Assembly (NCBI GenBank): GCA_963844055.1
Contig: CAWJMN010000002.1
Coordinates: 1,364,001-1,428,000 of the forward strand
Direction of reading: 5' to 3'
Length of the DNA stretch: 64,000 nt
Origin: CAWJMN01 sp963844055
GTDB lineage: Bacteria > Planctomycetota > Planctomycetia > Pirellulales > Pirellulaceae
A program made the position numbers and the translations under genes. The first letter of the stretch is position 1. Each line of letters opens with the position of its first letter. Below the pieces are notes generated by a model. That model did no database searches and was not told the DNA's origin. It saw only the letters and a program-made list of their open reading frames with translations. This document shows positions 22,126-30,914 of this stretch, piece after piece.

Positions 22126-22960
22126 GGGTCGTTTTTCCTTGGCGTAAAAGCCGAGATAATTGGGCCTGATCGCCCGATTCTAGCGCAGCACGAAATGAGG
22201 AAATCACTTTCTCAAAATGCGTAAGCGCCAGCAAGGTATGCGACCGATTCTCTGAGAGAATCTGCCGCCACAATTCAATGTCTCCCGCTGCAATACGGGT
22301 ACTATCCAGCCATCCACCGGCAACTAACGGCAGGGCATCCGCCGGTGTGCTCCCCGCGAGGGCCGCAGCAACTAAATGCGGAACATGGCTCGCAAAAGCA
22401 ACAAGTTCATCGTGCCGGTCCGCTGGCAGGGTAATCGTCCGCGCTCCCAGCGATTGCCAAAAGGCTTCTACCCGAGATTGGGCGTCCGCTGGCGTCTCGT
22501 CCGAGGGGGTCACAATGACCGCTTTGTTGACGAATAAGTCTTCTTTGGCAAACAGGACGCCGGTCTTTTCGCTGCCGGCCATCGGGTGGCTCCCCACGAA
22601 TGTGGCCCAAAGCCCTTTCCCATCCGCCAGCACCTTGTCCGCGCCGGCCACAATGGTTCCCTTGGTACTGCCGACGTCCGTAATGATCGTCCCTTTGCGG
22701 CAAGCCTTGGCGATCGCCTCGACCTGGGAAACAACCGTCTCTACGGGTGTGCAGATGATGACCAAATCAGCATCAGCCACCCCTTGCGCCAAATCGGTGG
22801 TGATCTCTGTCACCGCGCGGCGATTCTCCGCCTCGATCAGCTTGGCCTCGTTTCGGCCAATCCCAATGATACGCCGAGCCAGTTGACGCTTTTGCAGCGC
22901 CAGGCCAATGGAGCCTCCCAGCAATCCCACGCCAACGATAGCAACGGTAGAAAAAACCAT
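22106..22960 (-). CDS. tyrA: Prephenate dehydrogenase
   Basis: Oxidative decarboxylation of prephenate (or arogenate) in tyrosine synthesis. The 284-residue protein opens with the NAD(P)-binding fingerprint VAIVGVGLLGGSIGLAL, then IICTPVE, DVGSTKG, and the substrate-binding FVGSHPMAGSE, and ends with the all-helical dimerisation domain containing FASHVPHLVAAAL. There is no fused chorismate mutase or ACT domain. Its last 20 bases overlap purL, so tyrA, purL and purQ probably share one transcript. Confidence 0.92.
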
Positions 22961-23019
22961 GCGAATATCTTACCGAATTCAGGCCCTCACGTGGACGACG
23001 GGCCCCCTGGATTTACACC

Positions 23020-23979
23020 CTATCCAACCGCCACCGAAGCCGTTTTCCAGCGAGGGCCATACCGATAACAAAGCCCCGCAAAAATCAGCCCCCCGCCTAC
23101 CATCGTCCACCAGGCCGGAACCTCGCCGTGGGCTAAAAAGGCCCAAACCGGCACCAAGACGGGCTCCAAAAGCGCGATCCCGGCGGCCTCATGCCCCGGC
23201 AAGGTACGCAGCGCCCGCGTGAACAACACATAAGGCAAACCAAGCTGCAAAATGCCGAACCCCGCCAGTAGCAGAAATTGGTACCCACTCGGCCAATGCT
23301 CCCCCTTTTGCAAACTGAGGATCACATAAGGAGAAAGGGCGATCACCGTCACAATGTGGTTCACCGCTTGAATCCAAGCCGACTCATACCCGCGCAGCGC
23401 CCGCAAACAGAGCACCACGACGGCGTACATCATCCCCGAAAGCAAACCCCACAGCGCTGCTTCCGCTTGCTGGGTTGGCGTGAACTCGCCTGTGGTGCGA
23501 TCACTAGGAAAGAGCCCCATTTCAAAGCCTAAAATCAGGCCAATTCCTAGGGCAGCCGCCCCGATCATCCACCAATCGTGCTTCGTCGCCCGTTCTCCTA
23601 AAAAGAACACGCCCACCAACAGCACCCAGACAGGGGCAATGTTCTGCAGCCAAATCGCATTCGCGGCCGTCCCTTGAGAAAGGGCCATCAGATACGAGAA
23701 GTTCAGCGTGGCATACGCCAAGGCACAGGGAATCATAAGCCACGCAAATCGCGGCCGACGAACCAGCGGAACAATCACAAAGCACGCAAAAAGCGCTCGC
23801 CAAAACGCCAGCAATGGCCCCGGCCAGCCTTTGAAGGCCTGCGACTTGGCAAAGAAACCGCTGCTGCTCCACATCACTGCGGCCAACAATACCAGCAAGC
23901 GCCCCCGAACCAATCGCGCCTTTTCCAAAGCGAAATCACCATCGCCGCTCGGCTTCGCTTCTGGACTTATGTCTGGCAT
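23020..23979 (-). CDS. EamA/DMT-family transporter
   Basis: Inner-membrane transporter of the drug/metabolite superfamily with about ten predicted helices in two repeats, ending in the EamA signature region ALLEPVLVPVWAFLAHGEVP. The first helix begins with LLVLLAAVMWSSSGFFAK, typical of the family. The ATG at 23979 (319 residues) is chosen because the longer form adds 68 residues of unlikely sequence. Substrate unknown. A 342-base gap separates it from the divergent hppA gene. Confidence 0.85.
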   Translation of the reverse strand: MPDISPEAKPSGDGDFALEKARLVRGRLLVLLAAVMWSSSGFFAKSQAFKGWPGPLLAFWRALFACFVIVPLVRRPRFAWLMIPCALAYATLNFSYLMALSQGTAANAIWLQNIAPVWVLLVGVFFLGERATKHDWWMIGAAALGIGLILGFEMGLFPSDRTTGEFTPTQQAEAALWGLLSGMMYAVVVLCLRALRGYESAWIQAVNHIVTVIALSPYVILSLQKGEHWPSGYQFLLLAGFGILQLGLPYVLFTRALRTLPGHEAAGIALLEPVLVPVWAFLAHGEVPAWWTMVGGGLIFAGLCYRYGPRWKTASVAVG

Positions 23980-24321
23980 CGATGATCCCTTGATTTCGTT
24001 CACACCTTTGCCGTTTTGCAGGGGGCAAATCGCGGCGACTTCTGCCGCTGAGAGCGACCCATTGTATGACAACCCGCTCTGAATAGGCGGGCCATAAGAC
24101 GCAACTCTACCCAGGCACCCCAAACCCCTCCTCCTTCCAGAGCATGTCCCACACAAGCAATAAAGAAACAATCTACGCCACAAGGCTATATTTTATGGTT
24201 GCTTATGCAAAATTAGCCCTATAGACTGCCAGAGAATCGCACGTGGATGGGACGGCCTAAAACGCTGTCCCCCTCTGACTCACATCCATTTTCCCGCCTG
24301 CAAAGTAAGGAGTCGCAATCG

Positions 24322-26916
24322 ATGAACCTGCCTCTTGCTGTTCGATGGAACGCTGGCATTCCTCGCACTGGAATGCCCCCTTGGGTTGCCTGCATCATGG
24401 CCGTCGCGCTGTGCATGCTCCCGTCGTCGCTGCGTGCTGCTGACGAAGCAGTCTCACCACTAGGCTCCATGGAGTACATCTACTGGGGATTAGGAGTAGT
24501 AGCATCGATCGCTGCTCTGATCCAAGCTTGGGTTTTCTATAAGCAGATGCTGGCCAGCGATGTCGGCACGCCGCGCATGGTGGAAATTGCCGGCTATGTG
24601 CGAACAGGTGCTGCCGCCTACTTGCGACAACAATACAAGGTTGTCTTTATCTTCTTTGTGGTCATCGCCATCCTGCTCGCCATACAGGCGTATGTTCTCA
24701 AGGTGCAAAACGAATTCGTGCCGTTTGCATTTTTGACCGGTGGTTTGTTTAGCGGTCTAGCCGGCTTCTTCGGCATGCAAACCGCAACGCAGGCCAGCAA
24801 TCGTACGGCAGCGGCGGCGCAGAAGTCATTAAACCAAGGCCTACAAGTTGCCTTCCGCTCGGGCGCCGTGATGGGCCTGGTTGTTGTGGGACTGGGCCTA
24901 TTAGACATCAGCATTTGGTACGCCGTCTTACGTTTCTTTGTCTACGGCAACGACCTGAGCACCATCACGGTGGTCATGCTCTGCTTTGGGATGGGCGCTA
25001 GTAGCCAAGCCCTTTTCGCACGCGTGGGTGGCGGTATCTTTACCAAGGCTGCTGACGTCGGCGCCGACCTTGTGGGTAAGGTCGAAGCCGGCATTCCAGA
25101 AGATGATGCCCGCAACCCTGCAACGATCGCCGACAACGTCGGTGACAACGTCGGTGACGTGGCTGGTATGGGTGCCGACCTTTACGAGTCGTACTGCGGT
25201 TCGATCTTGGCCACCGCAGCCTTGGGTGTGGCGGCGTTCCTTGATCAACCCGACATGCAACTTCGCGCCCTCCTTTTGCCAATGGCGATTAGTGCCGCGG
25301 GTATTTTTCTTTCTATCATCGGCATGTACCTCATTCGCACCGATGAAAACTCCAGCCAAAAGAACCTGCTGGCTGCTTTGGCGACCGGCATCAATGCCGC
25401 AACCGCTTTAGTACTGGTTGCTACATTTGGCCTGACATACTTAATGCTGCCCGGATACTTTGGTGTTTCGGGAAGCGTGGTCGTCGGACTCGTTGCTGGC
25501 TGGCTGATTGGTAAATACACCGAATGGGCCACCAGCGACGAATATCCCATGACCAAAGAAGTGGCCGCTCAGGCTCAAACGGGTCCCGCCACGGTCATCA
25601 TCGCAGGCATTGCAGCAGGCATGTACAGCACGTGGTTCCCTGTGGTTGTCGTTTGCATCGGCACGCTAATGTCATTCGGGTTTGCCACAAGCTGGGTCTT
25701 TGGCGACGCCGATGTTTTCGCGCTCGGTCTGTATGGCGTGGGTATCGCTGCGGTCGGCATGCTTAGCACGCTTGGCATTACACTGGCGACCGATGCCTAC
25801 GGCCCAATTGCAGACAATGCAGGGGGCAATGCAGAACTTTCGCACCTAGGCCCCGAAGTTCGCAAGCGTACCGATGCGCTCGATAGCTTGGGCAACACAA
25901 CCGCTGCCACCGGCAAGGGCTTTGCCATCGGTTCCGCCGCACTCACGGCACTCGCGCTGCTTGCCGCCTATGTTGAAGAAGTCCGCGTCGGTTTTGAACG
26001 CTGGGGCCGCGATCCGCAGCTCATTACCGCCACGGCCGTCGATGGCCTGTACAAGATCAACGATGGCTTTATCGTTAACAAAGTCGGCGATGACGCCAAG
26101 AAGTGGTCGATGTTTTTGGTCACTCCTAGTGAAGCCCGCAGCCCCCTTTGGAAAAGTCATGCCAAGGTGGTCGCTGGCAGCGCTAAGCCACTTGAAAACG
26201 TGGTGCTCGAGGCCGACCCCAACACCACCAAGCGAAGCACGTTGGCCCTCACGGGTGACAACGACAAAAAGGATAGCATTCGCATCATCGAACTGCGAAC
26301 CGCCACCCTGCCCGACTTTGCGACCTACTACGATGCATCGCTGATGAATCCCAAAGCAATGGTCGGCATGTTCCTCGGAAGCATGGCCGTGTTTGTCTTT
26401 TGTGCCATGACGATGCAGGCGGTTGGCCGTGCGGCACGTGGCATGGTGGAAGAAGTGCGGCGCCAATTCCATGAAAACCCCGGCATCATGCTGGGAACTT
26501 CGATCCCGGATTATGCTCGACCTGTGGAAATCAGTACCATCGCTGCCCAGAAGGAAATGATCCTGCCATCGCTGCTGGGACTGGTAACGCCCTTGGTGGT
26601 TGGCATGCTACTAGGCGTTAGCGGAGTGCTGGGACTGCTCGTCGGCTGTCTTTCAACCGGCTTCTGTGTGGCCGTTTTCATGGCCAATGCTGGTGGAAGC
26701 TGGGACAATGCCAAGAAGCATATCGAAGCCGGCAACTATGGTGGCAAGGGAACCAATGCCCACAAGGCCGCTGTCGTGGGCGATACCGTCGGTGATCCCT
26801 TCAAGGATACCAGCGGTCCAAGCCTCAACATCCTCATCAAACTGATGAGCATGGTCAGCGTGGTAGTGGCGGGCATGGTCGTTCGCTACAGCCTAGCTGC
26901 TCTAGGGATTTTCTAG
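24322..26916 (+). CDS. hppA: Membrane-bound proton/sodium-translocating pyrophosphatase with a large insertion
   Basis: Hydrolyses pyrophosphate to pump H+ or Na+ across the membrane. The start at 24322 has AAGGAG 10 bases upstream; it begins with a signal-like helix ending near LRAAD. The pyrophosphate-binding loop DVGADLVGKVE with IPEDDARNPATIADNVGDN (about residues 246-285) and the C-terminal AVVGDTVGDPFKDTSGPS are intact. GNTTAATGKG carries Ala where K+-independent enzymes have Lys, indicating the K+-dependent class. An insertion of about 115 residues (about 553-668) interrupts the loop before MNPKAMVGMFLG. Total 864 residues against a usual 660-770. Confidence 0.94.
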   Translation: MNLPLAVRWNAGIPRTGMPPWVACIMAVALCMLPSSLRAADEAVSPLGSMEYIYWGLGVVASIAALIQAWVFYKQMLASDVGTPRMVEIAGYVRTGAAAYLRQQYKVVFIFFVVIAILLAIQAYVLKVQNEFVPFAFLTGGLFSGLAGFFGMQTATQASNRTAAAAQKSLNQGLQVAFRSGAVMGLVVVGLGLLDISIWYAVLRFFVYGNDLSTITVVMLCFGMGASSQALFARVGGGIFTKAADVGADLVGKVEAGIPEDDARNPATIADNVGDNVGDVAGMGADLYESYCGSILATAALGVAAFLDQPDMQLRALLLPMAISAAGIFLSIIGMYLIRTDENSSQKNLLAALATGINAATALVLVATFGLTYLMLPGYFGVSGSVVVGLVAGWLIGKYTEWATSDEYPMTKEVAAQAQTGPATVIIAGIAAGMYSTWFPVVVVCIGTLMSFGFATSWVFGDADVFALGLYGVGIAAVGMLSTLGITLATDAYGPIADNAGGNAELSHLGPEVRKRTDALDSLGNTTAATGKGFAIGSAALTALALLAAYVEEVRVGFERWGRDPQLITATAVDGLYKINDGFIVNKVGDDAKKWSMFLVTPSEARSPLWKSHAKVVAGSAKPLENVVLEADPNTTKRSTLALTGDNDKKDSIRIIELRTATLPDFATYYDASLMNPKAMVGMFLGSMAVFVFCAMTMQAVGRAARGMVEEVRRQFHENPGIMLGTSIPDYARPVEISTIAAQKEMILPSLLGLVTPLVVGMLLGVSGVLGLLVGCLSTGFCVAVFMANAGGSWDNAKKHIEAGNYGGKGTNAHKAAVVGDTVGDPFKDTSGPSLNILIKLMSMVSVVVAGMVVRYSLAALGIF

Positions 26917-26937
26917 TGTGATCGAAGATAAGTTAGG

Positions 26938-26964
26938 ACTCTCCGAAGAGATGCTTCGGAGAGT
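26938..26964 (+). terminator. Long perfect hairpin just after hppA
   Basis: ACTCTCCGAAG (26938-26948) and CTTCGGAGAGT (26954-26964) are perfect 11-bp arms with a 5-base loop, 22 bases after the hppA stop. There is no T tract, so it may protect the 3' end or terminate poorly. A second candidate follows downstream. Confidence 0.55.
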
Positions 26965-27019
26965 TGAGCAACCACGACAACCTATCAGAGTTGCACGTCC
27001 AACCCTACAAGTATCTGGT

Positions 27020-27046
27020 AGAGGCTTCTGCGGTTAGAACCTCTTT
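27020..27046 (+). terminator. Second terminator-like hairpin after hppA
   Basis: AGAGG-c-TTCT pairs with AGAA-CCTCT (one bulged base) around a 6-base loop and is followed by a T-rich stretch. It lies in the 255-base gap between hppA and the AT-rich orphan gene. Confidence 0.4.
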
Positions 27047-27171
27047 GCTCTTTGACCACGACAAGCAATCGCGACGATGCTAACATCGAGGGGCCTTATT
27101 GCTCGTCGCCACCCACGCTTTTCACCGTGCGATCCAGAAGCATATTTTGAGCCCAGAACAAGCACAGTCTT

Positions 27172-27633
27172 ATGTACACACAACAGATTGAACGAGCCAA
27201 GAGATATTACGCACGATTTGAGAGAATCAATGACGGCATAGTAGATGGCGGATTGACTTCAGATGAACACATCGATGATATGCATGCGTTTTTCAATGCG
27301 TGCTACCACATTAAGGACTATTTAATTAACGACCCGACTTTCACAAAATTTACCAAGCAGCAAATAGAGAATCATATTAATGCAACCTTTGCCTTACAAC
27401 TATGTGCCGATATCTGCAATGGCCTAAAGCACATGAAGCTAACTCATGCTCGAAGCGGCAATGCACCTAGCTTTGGAAAAAGAACGTTTAACGTTAGCTT
27501 TGAAGACAACTTTGCAGAAGGAACATCTCGGCAATCACTAGCGATTAAACTGGAAATTGTGCACAACGGCACTTCATACGATGCGTTTTCAGTCGCCACT
27601 GATGCAATGTCAGCGTGGGATAAATTTTTATAA
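27172..27633 (+). CDS. Small AT-rich protein of unknown function
   Basis: A 153-residue soluble, mostly helical protein with no signal peptide. It contains FNACYHIKDYLINDP and ATFALQLCADICNGLKHMKL, a pattern of regularly spaced hydrophobics with conserved-looking His, Asp and Asn, as in small HEPN-like or DUF-type helical bundles. I cannot place it in a family. Its AT-rich codon use differs from both neighbours and it stands alone between convergent units, so it could have been acquired horizontally. Confidence 0.6.
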   Translation: MYTQQIERAKRYYARFERINDGIVDGGLTSDEHIDDMHAFFNACYHIKDYLINDPTFTKFTKQQIENHINATFALQLCADICNGLKHMKLTHARSGNAPSFGKRTFNVSFEDNFAEGTSRQSLAIKLEIVHNGTSYDAFSVATDAMSAWDKFL

Positions 27634-27806
27634 CAGAAGCTTTTGACAGTCGCCAACATTCTGTACTAGAACAAGTATTTCACAACCAATAAGTTCATTG
27701 ACTTGACGAGCAAGGGAACTCAATCATCCAAGTTCTAGCTCAAAATCTTCGCAACTAAAGTGCCCGCATTTACGATAGAAATCTTATGACTTAGCAGTTG
27801 CTGATT

Positions 27807-28757
27807 TCACCCAGTTTTCGGAGCTGTGCCGAAGAGTTCGACGAAGAGGGAGAGGGGTGCGGAGGGCTTTTGTTGTAAGCGGACTTCGATGCGGGCGCCG
27901 AAGGTTTCTGCCAAGGTGATTTTGATCGTGGCATCGGGCGCTTCGGGAGAGAGATCGCCGCTGACTTCGCATTGAAGCTCGGGGATGGACTCAAGCACGG
28001 GGCAGAAGCTGACGTGCAGGATCACAAGCGGATCGCCGGCGGCAAAGTCGGCCCGCAAAATGCCGTGGAGCGTTTCTTGCTGGGACTCTTCATCGCGCTG
28101 GCGGGTCCAGCGCTGGTAGAGGCTGGCGGCTTCTTCGGCGAATTCGTCTGATGAAGACTCGTCATCGAATTCGAGGGACAATTTCGGGGATTTTGGCAGC
28201 TCCGCGAGTGGTGAATCTCGAAATTCATCCTCGAGAAGGGACGATGCGAGAGGAGGAAGTTCGCTGGCTGGCAAAACTTTGTCGGTCGCACGGCCAAAAT
28301 TGCCAACGAGATAGCCCCAGAAGGCCCCTTCGCTGAGCAGGATGACACCTAGGCCTGCAAGTAAGGGAATACGGCTGACTTCGCCTTCGGAAAGGAGAAG
28401 GAACAGGCCCAGGAGCGACGCGCCGGGGGTGAGAAGCTCCCAAAAGGTAGAGGTTAAGGGAACCCAGGCGAGACGAACCAAGCGGAGGATGAGAACCAGC
28501 AAAAGCCCGCAGCAGGCAGCGGAAAAAAGGAGGAGGCCGGCCGAAGTGGCCGCATGTCCTGCGGGAAAAAAGCGTTCGAGCAGCGATGTGCCAAGGCTGA
28601 AGCGGATGGCCGTGGCGAGAAGGAAGAGAGTGGCGAGCGTGCCGGTTCCGAGCCACCAAATCGTGCGGCCCCAGGCCTGAACTTCAGGTGCTGCTTGCTG
28701 GGTTGCATCCGCTGACTTTTTCAGCAGGTGCCAAAGCCGCCACCCATTTGGTGTCAT
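27807..28757 (-). CDS. Membrane protein of unknown function
   Basis: A 316-residue protein with a short cytoplasmic N-terminus, then four to five hydrophobic helices (about residues 35-170), then an acidic Ser/Glu-rich linker (about 185-220) and a soluble C-terminal domain of about 95 residues. The ATG at 28757 is preferred to a longer frame whose first 50 residues look non-coding. The Pro/Glu-rich linker and the membrane-anchored layout are common in planctomycetes. No family is recognised. Confidence 0.65.
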   Translation of the reverse strand: MTPNGWRLWHLLKKSADATQQAAPEVQAWGRTIWWLGTGTLATLFLLATAIRFSLGTSLLERFFPAGHAATSAGLLLFSAACCGLLLVLILRLVRLAWVPLTSTFWELLTPGASLLGLFLLLSEGEVSRIPLLAGLGVILLSEGAFWGYLVGNFGRATDKVLPASELPPLASSLLEDEFRDSPLAELPKSPKLSLEFDDESSSDEFAEEAASLYQRWTRQRDEESQQETLHGILRADFAAGDPLVILHVSFCPVLESIPELQCEVSGDLSPEAPDATIKITLAETFGARIEVRLQQKPSAPLSLFVELFGTAPKTG

Positions 28758-28948
28758 GCACGCTCCTTCTGGTTGCAACGTTTTGGAGCCAAGTATTGGC
28801 CTGTCCCCAAACGAATTTTGCGAAGTAGCTAGTCTTCTTAGGAAGACTGGCTGTTCATCGTGGCATACCCTCTTTCCACGACGCGGGCCTTGCTCCACGT
28901 GAAGCAAGGCCCACTATTTTACGATCATTTACTGACGAGCCGCTAGTC

Positions 28949-30118
28949 TTACAGACCAGCAGCAGCCTTCAGCTTGGCAGCCAAGTCTGTCTTTTCCCAG
29001 CTGAACTCAGGTTCGCTGCGGCCAAAGTGACCACCGGCGGCCGTCTTGCGATAGATCGGGCGACGCAGGTCGAGGTGCTTGATGATACCGCTTGGCGTCA
29101 GCGGGAAGACTTGGCGAACGAGTTCGCAAATCTTGCTGTCGGCTACCTTGCCGGTGCCAAACGTATCGACGTGCACGCTGACGGGTTCGCTAACGCCAAT
29201 CGCGTAGGCGAGCTGAACTTCGCATTGCTTGGCCAGGCCAGCAGCAACGATGTTCTTGGCAACGTAGCGAGCCATGTAAGCAGCGCTGCGATCCACCTTC
29301 GTTGGATCTTTACCGCTGAATGCACCACCACCGTGACGACCCCAGCCACCGTAGGTATCAACGATGATCTTACGACCGGTCAGGCCGCAGTCACCGTGAG
29401 GACCACCAACGATGAATTGGCCGGTTGGGTTAATGTGGTACTTGATCTCCCCTTGGACTAGGTCCTTGGGCAGTTCAGGCTTGATGATCTTTTCGATGAC
29501 GTAGTTCTTGATCTCTTCTTGCGAGACCGAAGGAGCATGCTGCGTCGAGACAACCACCGTGTCGATGCGAACAGCCTTTTGGCCATCATATTCCACCGTG
29601 ACTTGGCTCTTGCTGTCGGGACGAAGCCAGTTGACTTCACCCTTTTGACGAGCTTCCGTCAGGCGATTCAAAATGCGATGCGACAACGCAATCGGCAGCG
29701 GCATCAACTCAGGGGTTTCGTCGGTGGCAAAGCCGAACATCAAACCTTGATCGCCAGCGCCGATATCCTTGCCTGCGTCAGCGTTGTCATTCACGCCCAT
29801 CGCAATGTCAGGGCTTTGGCTGTGTAGACGAACTTCTACCTTGCAAGTTGCAGAGTCAAAACCAATGTCGTCGTGCGTATAGCCGACTTCCTTGATGACT
29901 TGGCGAGCAACCTTTTCAAAGTCGACCTTGGCGTTGGTGGTGATCTCACCTGCCAAACAGCAAAAATCGGTCGTAACAAGCGTTTCGCAAGCTACGCGGC
30001 TGTTCGGATCTTGGGCAAAGATCGCATCCAAAATTCCGTCCGAAATCTGATCCGCCAACTTGTCCGGATGACCCATGCTGACCGATTCACTCGTGAACAA
30101 AAACTTTCCGGCTGACAC
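28949..30118 (-). CDS. metK: S-adenosylmethionine synthetase MetK
   Basis: Makes SAM from methionine and ATP. The 389-residue protein has FTSESVSMGHPDKLADQISD at the start (canonical enzymes have Glu where this has Met in SESVSxGHPDK), GAGDQGLMFGFATDET near 115, and GGRHGGGAFSG-type loop GGWGRHGGGAFSGKDPTK. The start is taken as GTG at 30118: it gives the typical MSAGKFLFTSES opening and has GAGGAG eight bases upstream; the earlier ATG would add 17 atypical residues. The upstream leader is structured (listed separately). Confidence 0.94.
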   Translation of the reverse strand: MSAGKFLFTSESVSMGHPDKLADQISDGILDAIFAQDPNSRVACETLVTTDFCCLAGEITTNAKVDFEKVARQVIKEVGYTHDDIGFDSATCKVEVRLHSQSPDIAMGVNDNADAGKDIGAGDQGLMFGFATDETPELMPLPIALSHRILNRLTEARQKGEVNWLRPDSKSQVTVEYDGQKAVRIDTVVVSTQHAPSVSQEEIKNYVIEKIIKPELPKDLVQGEIKYHINPTGQFIVGGPHGDCGLTGRKIIVDTYGGWGRHGGGAFSGKDPTKVDRSAAYMARYVAKNIVAAGLAKQCEVQLAYAIGVSEPVSVHVDTFGTGKVADSKICELVRQVFPLTPSGIIKHLDLRRPIYRKTAAGGHFGRSEPEFSWEKTDLAAKLKAAAGL

Positions 30119-30138
30119 AGACTGTACTCCTCGAACAA

Positions 30139-30178
30139 GGGTGCCACGGCGATCCTTTGCGACCCGCAAGAGGCACCC
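30139..30178 (-). promoter_or_regulatory. Structured 5' leader of metK
   Basis: Between the putative metK promoter and its GTG, the minus-strand RNA can form an outer 7-bp stem (arms at 30172-30178 and 30139-30145, GGGTGCC with GGCACCC) enclosing an inner 5-bp hairpin (TTGCG-loop-CGCAA at 30057-plus offsets, i.e. 30057 is not used; arms at 30065-30069 and 30057-30061 in the last-two-digit sense of 301xx). The exact inner arms are 30165-30169 and 30157-30161. The stem ends 7 bases before the Shine-Dalgarno. It does not match a SAM riboswitch class I know, so a regulatory role is inference. Confidence 0.45.
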
Positions 30179-30200
30179 GTTTGGCCCATCAAAACCGCAT

Positions 30201-30206
30201 ATTATA
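30201..30206 (-). promoter_or_regulatory. -10 box of the metK promoter
   Basis: On the minus strand this reads TATAAT, a perfect -10, about 83 bases upstream of the metK start. No good -35 lies 16-18 bases further upstream. It would place transcription start near 30195, just before the structured leader. The rest of the gap to 30509 shows nothing convincing. Confidence 0.5.
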
Positions 30207-30509
30207 GGTCTTTTCCCGCGATGCGGACTAGGGGCGGGAAAAGACTCCGCAATCGAGTAGCCCCAAAGCCCAGCAAATCCCCTAAACCACCAGTGCAGCA
30301 GCAGTTACAGCCTGTTCGCAGCGTAACTCCTTCGCCTAGCCAGCACATAAGCTGGGTAGATTCGCCGCCAGAGTTTCCCTTTCACTGGCAATAAACTTGG
30401 CGGCATCTGCCGTATCGGAGCAGTGGTCGCGGCAGAAGGGGACGCCAATAATGCACCTCACGGCTTGCCGGCCGAGGGCTCCTTCCACTCACCGAGAATC
30501 GCCACCGCC

Positions 30510-30848
30510 ATGCGCACCTTCTTGCTCGCTCTGTTTGGCTCCTTCTTCGGCCTGATGCTGGCCACCACGATCTGGGCCAGCTTGAAGGTCAGCATCCTCA
30601 ACATTCCAGCAGCAGTTGGCGGGCACCCCTGGTTTATCGCCACACTGGTCGATACCTATCTGAGCTTTCTGACCATCTACGCCTGGGTTTGCTTTCGGGA
30701 GAAGTCGATCGCGGCCAAGATGCTTTGGCTTCTGCTGTTCCTGGTTTTAGGAACCATGGCCCACGCGACCTACATCTGCATCGCACTGGCACGCATGCCC
30801 AAGGATGATTGGCAAAGTTTCTTCCTGGGAAATCGAGCCGCTACATAA
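30510..30848 (+). CDS. Small integral membrane protein (DUF1475-like)
   Basis: A 112-residue protein with three to four predicted helices. The order LFGSFFGLMLATTIWAS, then HPWFIATLVDTYLSFLTIYAWV, then LWLLLFLVLGTMAHATYI, matches what I recall of the DUF1475 family. The ATG at 30510 is preferred; the longer frame adds 29 polar residues with no family support. Function of the family is not known. It converges on carB. Confidence 0.68.
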   Translation: MRTFLLALFGSFFGLMLATTIWASLKVSILNIPAAVGGHPWFIATLVDTYLSFLTIYAWVCFREKSIAAKMLWLLLFLVLGTMAHATYICIALARMPKDDWQSFFLGNRAAT

Positions 30849-30914
30849 GTAAAGCCAGGAGAAATCCCCTGGCTTTACGATGGTTGTTTCAGCAAACACA
30901 CCAGCAAATTCAGA

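Noticed and set aside
30139..30178. A SAM riboswitch upstream of metK
   Set aside because: The leader is structured, but I could not find the conserved core of the SAM classes I know, so it is reported only as an unassigned structure.
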